64,000 nt of DNA from Pseudobutyrivibrio ruminis DSM 9787 (GTDB lineage: Bacteria > Bacillota > Clostridia > Lachnospirales > Lachnospiraceae): assembly GCF_900218035.1 (NCBI RefSeq), contig NZ_OBMR01000007.1, positions 1-64,000 of the forward strand, written 5' to 3'. Shown piece by piece: positions 27,373 through 35,420 of this stretch (its first letter is position 1; each line of letters opens with the position of its first letter). A program made the translations under genes and the position numbers. A model generated the notes under the pieces. That model saw only the letters and a program-made list of their open reading frames with translations. It was not told the origin of the DNA and searched no databases.

Positions 27373-28590
27373 TTATATTGCATTTCTGAAGTCTTCAATA
27401 AGATCTTCAACATCCTCTATACCTACGCTTATACGAATTAAATCATCATATACACCAGCATCTTCCAATTCTTTTTCAGTGCTATGCAGTGAAATAGTTG
27501 ATGCAGGATGAACAACCAGTGTTTTGGTATCTCCTATGTTTGACAATATATAAGGGATTGTCAGGTTGTTCATGATTTCAAAGGCTCTTTCCTTGCTGCC
27601 AACTCTAATAGTAAGAATTGCGCCGTAACCTTTATCTAATATCGTATTTGCGATATCGTTCCATTTACTAGATTTAAGCCCCGGATAATTAACAATCACA
27701 TCTGGATATGTTTCTTCTATCCACTTTGCAAGTAAAAATGCATTGCTGCACTGCTTTTCCATTCTAAGCCCTAATGTCTCAAGACCGATTACATTTAAAT
27801 ATGCATTAAATGGAGAAAGACAGGTTCCTATATTTCTATATAGTCCGTTTCTTAATTTAGCAATATATGCCATTGGTCCGAATTTTAAATACTCTCCTAA
27901 AATAGAATATTTTTCCTTGTCCCATTTAAAATGTCCGCTATCTGTAAGCACACCGCTTATAGAATTGCTGCTTCCGTTTATGTATTTTGAAGATGAATTA
28001 ACAACAATATCAGCCCCATGTTCTATCGCTCGAATCAAATATGGTGTTGCAGTAGTATTATCTACTATTAACGGTACTCCATGGGCATGTGCTATTTCAG
28101 CAAGTCTATCAATATTAGTTACGTCCAAACAGGGATTCCCGATGGTCTCTGCAAATACCACCTTGGTGCGGTCGCTAAAAGCCGCCTCTATTTCATCCCA
28201 ATTATTGTTTTTAACATATTTGGTGTTGATACCAAATGCTTCTATATCTCTAAATAAATCTATTGTGCCTCCGTATAAGCTGGCACTGGATATCACTTCA
28301 TCTCCTGATCTAAGGATATTAAGAAGTGCCATAGAAAGTGCCGCCATTCCTGAAGCACATGCAACAGAAGCCATTCCGCCTTCCAGCTTTGTTATTCGTT
28401 CCTCAAAAGCTGTGATTGTAGGATTTGCCACTCGAGTGTAACAATATCCCATCTTTTTGTTTTCAAAAATCCCTGCTAAATCCTCTGCTGATTCCTGTGC
28501 GAAAGCACTACTTTGAAATATAGGAGGAAATGTTGCTCCATTAGGCTGTTTTTTCACTCCCTCATGGAGAAGTCTAGTATTAAAATTCAT
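27373..28590 (-). CDS. metY: O-acetylhomoserine sulfhydrylase
   Basis: MetY is a PLP enzyme that makes homocysteine from O-acetylhomoserine and a sulfur donor. The 405-aa protein shows the Cys/Met-metabolism fold, the NP.....E..I..LEGG block near 60-75, and the PLP lysine in NSSSKYINGSS. In the thiocarboxylate pathway MetY takes sulfur from HcyS rather than free sulfide. It is the first gene of a nine-gene operon reaching 21981. The promoter 28635-28663 with a sulfur-box over the start site controls it. The leader is only about 38 nt, so no SAM riboswitch or T-box fits. Confidence 0.94.
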   Translation of the reverse strand: MNFNTRLLHEGVKKQPNGATFPPIFQSSAFAQESAEDLAGIFENKKMGYCYTRVANPTITAFEERITKLEGGMASVACASGMAALSMALLNILRSGDEVISSASLYGGTIDLFRDIEAFGINTKYVKNNNWDEIEAAFSDRTKVVFAETIGNPCLDVTNIDRLAEIAHAHGVPLIVDNTTATPYLIRAIEHGADIVVNSSSKYINGSSNSISGVLTDSGHFKWDKEKYSILGEYLKFGPMAYIAKLRNGLYRNIGTCLSPFNAYLNVIGLETLGLRMEKQCSNAFLLAKWIEETYPDVIVNYPGLKSSKWNDIANTILDKGYGAILTIRVGSKERAFEIMNNLTIPYILSNIGDTKTLVVHPASTISLHSTEKELEDAGVYDDLIRISVGIEDVEDLIEDFRNAI

Positions 28591-28617
28591 GTAATCCCCC
28601 CTCTCATTATCTTATTA

Positions 28618-28663
28618 CCTACTAGGTTGATAGGATAATAACAGATGCTGACATTCACTTCAA
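28618..28663 (-). promoter_or_regulatory. metY promoter with 17-bp sulfur-box
   Basis: On the minus strand: TTGAAG (28663-28658), 17-base spacer, TATTAT (28640-28635), then directly CCTATCAACCTAGTAGG (28634-28618). The palindrome covers the expected start site, a repressor position. Confidence 0.85.
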
Positions 28664-28703
28664 TATAGCTAGTTCCTAAATAAAATTAGAACTAGCTATA
28701 AAT
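28618..28703 (-). repeat. promoter cassette, copy 1 of a ~84-bp duplication
   Basis: This stretch is about 90% identical to 35283-35368, including the hairpin arms around AACTAGCTATA, the -35, most of the spacer, the -10 and the palindrome. The two copies drive metY and the glycyl radical enzyme operon. Confidence 0.85.
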
Positions 28704-28731
28704 GAAATTTATATCAATGCAAAATTGTGTA

Positions 28732-29571
28732 TTATCCCTTTATTGCTCCTGATGTAAGACCCGAAATAATCCTCTTTTGGCATATAAGAACCACAATAAT
28801 AATTGGAATTGTTGCAACGATTGATGCTGCTGACATATCCCCCCAAGGAACTGAGTATTCTCCTGGGAACATTGAGATTGCGATTGGAACAGTTCTCATT
28901 TCGTCTTTTGTAACAAGTACAAGTGCAAACATAAACTCATTCCAAGCAGATATAAATGCAATGATTGCTGTAGTAAATAATCCAGGAAATGATAGTGGCA
29001 ATACTACTTTCAAGATTACATCTCTTCTTCTTGCTCCATCTATTTTGGCTGCTTCCTCAAGCTCAAATGGCAAAGTCTTTATAAAAGCTATTAAAGTCCA
29101 TATTGCCATTGGCAATGTAAGTATTACGCTTGGAAGTATTAATCCAAGATATGTATTTAATAAATGTAACTGCCTAAAGATAATGAACATAGGCGTTACT
29201 ATTGCTATCAAAGGAAACATATTTGCAAGAAGTATTATGTTTTGCCAGAATTTCTTAAATTTAAACTTGAATCTGACAAACGCATAAGCTGCCGGAAATG
29301 CAACAACAACTGTTAGAAGCATAGCTCCAACTGCTACTATAATGCTGTTTAGCAAGTACACCTGAAGATGATGATTTACAAAAACACTTTTATATAAATC
29401 TAATGAAAATCTACTTGGCCATAGCTCTGTAGGCATCTTAGTTATATCTGCAGGGTCCTTTATGGATGTTATTACCTGCCAGTAAAACGGAAATACGATA
29501 ATTGCCATGAAAACCAGTAAACCAACTATATAAAATATTCTCTTTCCATATACTACCGATTTTGATTTCAT
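28732..29571 (-). CDS. ABC importer permease, MalG type
   Basis: The 279-aa protein has six membrane segments and the EAA loop EEAAKIDGARRRDVILKVVLP of carbohydrate-type (CUT1) permeases. It starts one base after the other permease ends, with GGAGGA inside that gene, so it is coupled to it. It is the last gene of the glycyl-radical-enzyme operon. The substrate is probably whatever that enzyme cleaves. No ATPase is encoded in this operon. Confidence 0.9.
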   Translation of the reverse strand: MKSKSVVYGKRIFYIVGLLVFMAIIVFPFYWQVITSIKDPADITKMPTELWPSRFSLDLYKSVFVNHHLQVYLLNSIIVAVGAMLLTVVVAFPAAYAFVRFKFKFKKFWQNIILLANMFPLIAIVTPMFIIFRQLHLLNTYLGLILPSVILTLPMAIWTLIAFIKTLPFELEEAAKIDGARRRDVILKVVLPLSFPGLFTTAIIAFISAWNEFMFALVLVTKDEMRTVPIAISMFPGEYSVPWGDMSAASIVATIPIIIVVLICQKRIISGLTSGAIKG

Positions 29572-30450
29572 CTAGTCCTCCGTTTTAAGTGTTCTAATAT
29601 ATACAAAGCTAAGTATCATTATCAATAATGTGATAATGGTAGACATTGCTGAACCAAGTCCAAAATTCATATCTCCGAAAATATACTTGTATGCCTTGTA
29701 TAATAAAGTTGCTGTAGAATTTGCAGGTCCACCACCTGTAATTCCATAGATAATATCAAAGATTCTGATAGCTCCCATTGTTCTAAATAAAAGAACTATA
29801 AGAATAATCCCTTTCAAGTTTGGCAATGTTATTTTGAAAAATTGCTGTATTGTTCCAGCTCCATCCACACTTGCAGATTCGTATAGCTCCTTAGGGATAG
29901 TTTGAAGTCCCGCTAAAAGCATTAGCGCTATGTATGGGAACTGTTTCCATGTATCAGCAACTACAACTACAAACATTGCCCAATGCTTGTTTGCAAGAAA
30001 TGTAATAGGATTGTCTATCAAGCCAAGACCTTCTAGAATTACATTTATTACACTAAGCTGATCATTAAACATAAATGAAAACATATAAGCAATGATAATT
30101 CCTGGAATCGCCCAAGGTATCAATATAATAGTTCTTATTATCCCCACATATCGTTTTGCACTATTCATAAATAATGCTGCTGTAAGACCAACGAACAATT
30201 CCACTGTCATAGATAAAATTGCAAACACTGCAGTGTTCTTAAACACCTCCCAGAAGGAGGGATCCGTCAAAAGCTTTATATAATTATCTAGTCCTACATA
30301 ATGTATATTTAACGGATCCGTTAGAACCCTATATTGAAAACTGTATGTAAATGTAATCAGTATTGGTATAATTCCAACTCCTCCTATTAATAGAATTGCT
30401 GGGGCTATACTCAAATATCCAATTAAGTTTTCTTTTATAGTCTTAGTCAT
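29572..30450 (-). CDS. ABC importer permease, MalF type
   Basis: The 292-aa protein has six membrane segments and the EAA motif ELYESASVDGAGTIQQFFKI, typical of CUT1 sugar transporters. It lies 12 bases behind the binding-protein gene. Together with the MalG-type partner it forms the membrane channel. CUT1 importers often borrow a shared MsmK-type ATPase, which would explain the missing ATPase. Confidence 0.9.
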   Translation of the reverse strand: MTKTIKENLIGYLSIAPAILLIGGVGIIPILITFTYSFQYRVLTDPLNIHYVGLDNYIKLLTDPSFWEVFKNTAVFAILSMTVELFVGLTAALFMNSAKRYVGIIRTIILIPWAIPGIIIAYMFSFMFNDQLSVINVILEGLGLIDNPITFLANKHWAMFVVVVADTWKQFPYIALMLLAGLQTIPKELYESASVDGAGTIQQFFKITLPNLKGIILIVLLFRTMGAIRIFDIIYGITGGGPANSTATLLYKAYKYIFGDMNFGLGSAMSTIITLLIMILSFVYIRTLKTED

Positions 30451-30462
30451 AAATCTATTTCC

Positions 30463-31767
30463 TTATTGCATTTCTGCTAATGCCTCATTTAGTTTTGTAT
30501 CCAATGTTTCAAGCGCCTCTTCGTTGCTAAGCTCTCCTGTAAGTGCTTTGTGAATATACTCAGCAAAGAGAGTTGATACTGTAGAGTAATCTCTTACCTG
30601 TGGTCTTGGTTCAGCTGCATCTGCCGCATCCTTTACAGCTGCAATATATGGCTGCTCACTAAGAACCTCTTCGTCATCATAAACATCTGCAACTACTGGG
30701 AAAGTTCCTCTCTTGAGAGCTGAAATCTTCTGTGCCTCATAGCTAGACATGTATTCTGCAAATGCCTTTGCAGCCTCTGTCTGCTCTGAATATGCATTAA
30801 CTGCAAATGCCCATCCACCAAGAGTTCCTGATGATGAAGAACCATTTGGTCCTGTAGGAAGTGCAGCTACACCTACCTTGCCAACTACCTGGCTGCCTTC
30901 CTCTGTCTGAGTAAGTGCATAAGCACTTGTCCAGTTACGCATGAATAATGCATTTCCTTCTTCAAAAATTGCTCTTGAATCTGCAGGCTTGTGAGTAAGA
31001 ACACCTTCTGGTGAAACTCCTGAAGAGATAAGCTCTTCTACAAATTCAAGTGACTCTACTGAATTTGAGCTATTAAGCTTGAACTCTCCATTTACCAAGT
31101 CCTGTCCACCATTTTGTTTGATGAACTCAAGCATGTTGCAGCTTGTAGGCTCGCCCTGGAACATTTGGAATAAATATCCATATTCAATTCCGTCTTTGCC
31201 AACGTATTCGTTTGAAAGCTCCACCAACTCGTCCCATGTTGTTGGAGGTGTATCGATAATATCTGATCTGTAATAAAGCAATCCAACATCTGTGTAATCT
31301 GGATATGCATATGCTCGGTCGTTGTAGTAAACAGTTGAAAGTGGTCCACCTAAATACTGATCCGCAATTGGCTCAATATCTTCTGTCACATCTGCAATCC
31401 ATCCAGCTGCTGCAAACTGTGAAACCCATATGATGTCACACTCAAATACATCTGGGCTTGAATCCCCGGCTGCAAGAGATGTCATAAGACTCTCTTTAAT
31501 ATCATCACTTGCTCCTGGAAGACTTTCATGATTTACAACAACGTTTGGATATACTTTATTAAATGATTCAATCATCTCATCTAAAGCACCTGTTTGGTCA
31601 TTGGCACTTACAAAAGTGATTTCACCTGAGATATCCTCTGGGTTAGCAGCTTCATCTGTAGCAGATGCTGCGCTTGCACTTGTAGATGATGATTCATTGC
31701 CACAGCCTGCAAAGCTGGCTGCCACCACCGATGTTGCTAGTAAAAGTCCTAATAATTTTTTCTTCAT
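30463..31767 (-). CDS. extracellular solute-binding lipoprotein (family 1)
   Basis: The 434-aa protein has a lipoprotein signal peptide with lipobox (VAASFAGC) and a Ser/Ala-rich linker, then a family-1 binding-protein fold (ITFVSANDQTGALDEMIESF ... WTSAYALTQTEEG). It should capture the ABC substrate outside the membrane. The family usually binds sugars or sugar-like polyols. Behind a sulfonate-lyase-like enzyme, a sulfonated or polyol sulfonate compound is possible. The ATG at 31767 has AAAGGTGAGGA upstream. Confidence 0.9.
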   Translation of the reverse strand: MKKKLLGLLLATSVVAASFAGCGNESSSTSASAASATDEAANPEDISGEITFVSANDQTGALDEMIESFNKVYPNVVVNHESLPGASDDIKESLMTSLAAGDSSPDVFECDIIWVSQFAAAGWIADVTEDIEPIADQYLGGPLSTVYYNDRAYAYPDYTDVGLLYYRSDIIDTPPTTWDELVELSNEYVGKDGIEYGYLFQMFQGEPTSCNMLEFIKQNGGQDLVNGEFKLNSSNSVESLEFVEELISSGVSPEGVLTHKPADSRAIFEEGNALFMRNWTSAYALTQTEEGSQVVGKVGVAALPTGPNGSSSSGTLGGWAFAVNAYSEQTEAAKAFAEYMSSYEAQKISALKRGTFPVVADVYDDEEVLSEQPYIAAVKDAADAAEPRPQVRDYSTVSTLFAEYIHKALTGELSNEEALETLDTKLNEALAEMQ

Positions 31768-31842
31768 ATTCCTCACCTTTTCCCTTTCATTCTAGAATTG
31801 ATTAAATTATTTAATTAAATAGGCCGAAAAAAAAGCAACCTA

Positions 31843-32778
31843 TTAAATTCCAAGCCCTTTTTGCCATCCCTCATCCTCTAACTGTGAGCTTATATTGTTG
31901 AACTCAAACTGCTTCAATCTCCTAAATGTATCTTCAGACAGTTCTACATCTCCCATAGGATACATTCTATGTAAGGAAGCATACTTGCTCTCTCCTAGAC
32001 GATGATATTTTAAAAGCTCATACCTGACGTTGTTCTTGCAACGGATAAAATCTGCAATACTTCCAATAGCCTCTTCTGTATCATTTACTCCCGGAATAAC
32101 TGGTGTTCTAACCTGAATAGGCAAATCTGGATATGCTCTTGATATGGTATTAAAGTTATCCAGGATTACTTCGTTGCTAACACCTGTAACCTTTCTGTGC
32201 ATATTGTCATCAAGCGTCTTAATATCCATCAATAAATAATCCAGTTTCCCTGCTATTTTTATGAAATCTGCAGTTGTCCCAAAACCAGTAGTTTCAATTG
32301 CTGTGTTAATTCCATTTTTCTTTGCTTCTCTAAGAAGCTGATATGTAAACTTAGGCTGCATCAAAGGTTCTCCGCCGCTGATTGTTAAACCGCCTTCCTC
32401 GTCACCATAAAAGATAGAATCACGATCAATCTGCTTTATCACCTCAGAAACAGTTGTCTCATAACCTATGACATGTAGCGCCTTCGATGGGCAGACTTTA
32501 TCTATAGCAGCTGCATCCTCATCATCTAAATTATCCCAATATAGTTCATCCTCTGAAAAATATGGACTGCACTTTAAATTTGATCTACTGCACTCTCCAC
32601 ATCCTATGCACTTGTTTTTTGTCCATGCTAATTGAGGTGATGGAATTTGCGATTCAGGATTAGCACACCATTTACACCTTAAAGGACATCCCTTTTCAAA
32701 AACGACGGTCCTTATTCCTGGGCCGTCGTGAACTGAAAACCTTTGAATATTAAATATTAATCCCTTTGTTTCATTCAT
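31843..32778 (-). CDS. glycyl radical enzyme activase (radical SAM)
   Basis: The activase uses SAM and a 4Fe-4S cluster to place the glycyl radical on its partner. The 311-aa protein starts with the family pattern FNIQRFSVHDGPGIRT, then the radical SAM motif C31-x3-C35-x2-C38 (CPLRCKWC). A ferredoxin-like insert carries extra cysteines (C57, C60, C63, C96 among them), as in activases of choline, glycerol and isethionate lyases. TISGGEPLMQ is the SAM-binding GGE. It follows its enzyme by 2 bases. Confidence 0.95.
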   Translation of the reverse strand: MNETKGLIFNIQRFSVHDGPGIRTVVFEKGCPLRCKWCANPESQIPSPQLAWTKNKCIGCGECSRSNLKCSPYFSEDELYWDNLDDEDAAAIDKVCPSKALHVIGYETTVSEVIKQIDRDSIFYGDEEGGLTISGGEPLMQPKFTYQLLREAKKNGINTAIETTGFGTTADFIKIAGKLDYLLMDIKTLDDNMHRKVTGVSNEVILDNFNTISRAYPDLPIQVRTPVIPGVNDTEEAIGSIADFIRCKNNVRYELLKYHRLGESKYASLHRMYPMGDVELSEDTFRRLKQFEFNNISSQLEDEGWQKGLGI

Positions 32779-32780
32779 AA

Positions 32781-35252
32781 CTATGCTATCTCATCATGTG
32801 CAGTTCTATTAACAACATCGTCCTGTAGATTTGGCGACAATTCAACAAAGTATGCGCTATAGCCTGCCACTCTAACCAGCAAGCTTCGATAGTTCTCTGG
32901 ATGTGCCTTTGCGTCAAGCAATGTCTCTTTATTAATAATATTGAACTGTAAATGCCAAAGCTTTAAATCTCTCCAGCTCTTTATAAACTGAACGAGTTTC
33001 TTGGTTCCAATATCTCCTGCCACACTTGCTGGTGTCAGCTTAATATTTAGCAATCTGGCAGCTCGATTATTATAATTAGTGTTCTTTGTGCGATAGTTGG
33101 ACAATAATACAGCTGTTGGTCCATGCTCATCTGCACCCTGGGAAGCTGACGAACCATCAGATAATGCAGTTCCAGCAAATCTACCATTTGGAGTTGCTCC
33201 AACAACAGTACCAAATGGTACATTAACTGACTGAGATACATATCTTAAGTCCATATAGATTCCTATATTTTTTGCATATTGATTTACAAAGCTTACCGCC
33301 TCTTTATCAATTCTTTTTGCAATGGAATCGACATATTTGTCATCGTTGCCATACTTAGGTGCATTCAATAAACGCTGTCTTATAGGCTCTGCCCCTTCAA
33401 AGTTGTCCTTGAGGGCCTGAAGTAAATCACTCCAGCTAATAGTTTCATCTTCGTAAACACACTTTTTTATAGCAGCCAATGAATCAGCAACGGTTCCAAA
33501 TCCTATAAAATCAAAGAAGCCTGCATCAAATCCGCCATCGATCTTTTCACTATGCAAATCCTTGCCTGCTTTCATACAAAGCTTGTGAAGTGAAGATCCA
33601 AGTGGAGAAGCAAAATGCTTTGGACGTGTTCTGTTTGCCACAAATTGCTGTCTGAGAGCCTGCTTTAAAAGATATCTCTCCTGGGCAACAAATGCATTTT
33701 CCAAATCCTCATATGACTTAAATGTGGTTACATCACCTGTCTCTATTGTTAACAGCTCATCTCCATACTTTGCCATTCTTCCGTTGTACAATGTCAGCTC
33801 TAAAATAGCTGCCAAGTTGATGAATGGACATGGTGTTGTAAATGTATCAAGATTTGGCATTCTCACTTCTGTACAACCTGATACTGCATAATCGTTAGCT
33901 GATGCAAAATCCGCTCCCTTAGATACAAGGATAGGAATGATTTCCTCATCGTTAATAAGCTTTGGAAAACCTGAACCATCCTTTATGGTAATTGCGATTT
34001 CCTTAAGAAATCTCTCAGGTGAACCAGCATGCACACGAGCTGCTAAATCCGGGTAGTTTAATGGGAACTCTCTCTTATCCTCCAGTAAAAGATATGACAA
34101 ATCATTTGTTGCATCATATCCATCTTCATCCACACCACCGATTGTCACTGCTTCCCAGTGGGCATATCCTTCATGGAATTTAACACCTGCAGGACTCACA
34201 AACAAATCCTGATACTGAGCCATAGCAAGCCATACGCATCTGAATAATTCCTTGGCTTTTTCAGGTGTAATTCTGCCTTCCTTTAAATCCTTTTCATAGT
34301 ATGGATAGAGGTACTGGTCCATACGTCCATTGGAAATTGTTGCTCCTGTCTTTTGTTCAAGACGAGAGAACATCTGAATAAACCACTGTGCCTGCAATGC
34401 CTCATGGAATGTTTCTGCAGGTTTTGCTGGCACCTTGTAACAGATTCTTGCAATTTCCAAAAGCTCCTGCTTTCTTTTCTGACTTGATTCGATTTCAGCA
34501 AGTCTTTTAGCTTCATCACCATGTCGCTTTGCCCACAGAATAATGGCATCACTTACGATGATGATGCTTTCATAAAACTCAGCTTTATCAACTGTATCCT
34601 TTGGATCAAACTCATCTAAGTTCTCAAGTGCTGTCTTGGCTTCTGACTTAATGGCTTCAAATCCTAAGTCAATTCCTTTTTTATAATCGTGAACCCACTG
34701 TAATGCTGAACGCATTGACGAAGATTCATTTAAGATAAATCTTGAAGAGAACAAATCCTTTGGATCATATGTAATCTTAAGTACATCCTTTGGCATTGCA
34801 TGTGCAAAATCCTCATAATAAGTTTTGCCTTCCCAATAAGGTGCAATTTCATTTTCAATTACTTTTATATCTTCTTCATCAATTTCGAATGGAGACTCCA
34901 CTCTGCTACTTGCCTGCTTTACAAACTGTCTAAGGAAACAACCATCAAGCTCAGGATATATTATTCCGTATTTACCTGCTTTACCGCCTCGTCCTACTAT
35001 TAGTTGATCGTCATCTATTACTACATCAATCTTTTCTGCTATGTTGTATAAAGCCTTGGCCCATCTTAAAGATAACGCCTGGCCTTCTGTTTCTTTAAAA
35101 GACTCTGTAAAATATTTAGCTCTTTGAACATCTACAACAGACTTTGAATTTTGAAAGCTATCGTATATACGTTGTTCACGACCAAATAATTTTACTTTCC
35201 CCTTATTTTTTCCAATCCTCTCCTCCTGAGGAGATAATAATACATTAGACAT
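32781..35252 (-). CDS. glycyl radical enzyme, probable sulfonate C-S lyase (isethionate sulfite-lyase-like)
   Basis: The 823-aa protein has the glycyl-radical loop RVAGYSAYF with Gly797 and the thiyl Cys460 with Glu462 in SGCTEVRM. Unlike PFL it has no Cys-Cys pair, and it has GCTE where choline lyase has GCVE. Candidate sulfonate ligands are Arg181, Gln185, Trp366 and Arg670. As I recall the published isethionate sulfite-lyase (Arg189, Gln193, Trp374, Cys468, Glu470, Arg678, Gly805), all seven differ by exactly 8, so the sites coincide. DHPS lyase (HpsG) is a close alternative. ATG 35252 is chosen because ATG 35261 abuts the GGAGG. The product sulfite would feed the reductase encoded at 26486-27361. 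Confidence 0.85.
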   Translation of the reverse strand: MSNVLLSPQEERIGKNKGKVKLFGREQRIYDSFQNSKSVVDVQRAKYFTESFKETEGQALSLRWAKALYNIAEKIDVVIDDDQLIVGRGGKAGKYGIIYPELDGCFLRQFVKQASSRVESPFEIDEEDIKVIENEIAPYWEGKTYYEDFAHAMPKDVLKITYDPKDLFSSRFILNESSSMRSALQWVHDYKKGIDLGFEAIKSEAKTALENLDEFDPKDTVDKAEFYESIIIVSDAIILWAKRHGDEAKRLAEIESSQKRKQELLEIARICYKVPAKPAETFHEALQAQWFIQMFSRLEQKTGATISNGRMDQYLYPYYEKDLKEGRITPEKAKELFRCVWLAMAQYQDLFVSPAGVKFHEGYAHWEAVTIGGVDEDGYDATNDLSYLLLEDKREFPLNYPDLAARVHAGSPERFLKEIAITIKDGSGFPKLINDEEIIPILVSKGADFASANDYAVSGCTEVRMPNLDTFTTPCPFINLAAILELTLYNGRMAKYGDELLTIETGDVTTFKSYEDLENAFVAQERYLLKQALRQQFVANRTRPKHFASPLGSSLHKLCMKAGKDLHSEKIDGGFDAGFFDFIGFGTVADSLAAIKKCVYEDETISWSDLLQALKDNFEGAEPIRQRLLNAPKYGNDDKYVDSIAKRIDKEAVSFVNQYAKNIGIYMDLRYVSQSVNVPFGTVVGATPNGRFAGTALSDGSSASQGADEHGPTAVLLSNYRTKNTNYNNRAARLLNIKLTPASVAGDIGTKKLVQFIKSWRDLKLWHLQFNIINKETLLDAKAHPENYRSLLVRVAGYSAYFVELSPNLQDDVVNRTAHDEIA

Positions 35253-35282
35253 TTTATACATCCTCCTACATCTACCTACTCA

Positions 35283-35328
35283 CTTAGTAGGTTGATAGGA
35301 TAATAACAGATGCTGGATTCTACTTCAA
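35283..35328 (-). promoter_or_regulatory. glycyl radical enzyme promoter with sulfur-box
   Basis: On the minus strand: TTGAAG (35328-35323), 17-base spacer, TATTAT (35305-35300), then CCTATCAACCTACTAAG (35299-35283). A second palindrome, CCTACTAAGTGAGTAGG (35291-35275 on the minus strand), overlaps it, so two repressor dimers could bind. Confidence 0.85.
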
Positions 35329-35368
35329 TATAGCTAGTTCCTAAATAAAATTAGAGCTAGCTATAAAT
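35283..35368 (-). repeat. promoter cassette, copy 2 of a ~84-bp duplication
   Basis: Near-identical to 28618-28703 upstream of metY; the main differences are in six spacer bases and two box bases. Confidence 0.85.
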
Positions 35369-35387
35369 CGTATTTATAGCTAGCTCT
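35346..35387 (-). terminator. terminator of the rhodanese-PP-loop gene
   Basis: A 16-bp perfect stem (AGAGCTAGCTATAAAT and its complement, loop ACG on the minus strand) is followed by AATTTTATTT. It lies 34 bases after the stop at 35421. Confidence 0.8.
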
Positions 35388-35420
35388 TTACTCTTAATAC
35401 TACTGTATTTACGTACTATT

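Noticed and set aside
27743-28441. 232-codon plus-strand reading frame opposite metY
   Set aside because: It lies entirely antisense to a well-recognised enzyme, has no ribosome site and no recognisable domain; it is a frame shadow.
28591-28628. SAM riboswitch or T-box before metY
   Set aside because: The predicted leader is only about 38 bases, too short for either.
32781-35252. Pyruvate formate-lyase or choline TMA-lyase
   Set aside because: There is no Cys-Cys pair as in PFL, and GCTE with Arg181/Gln185 differs from the GCVE and residues of choline lyase.
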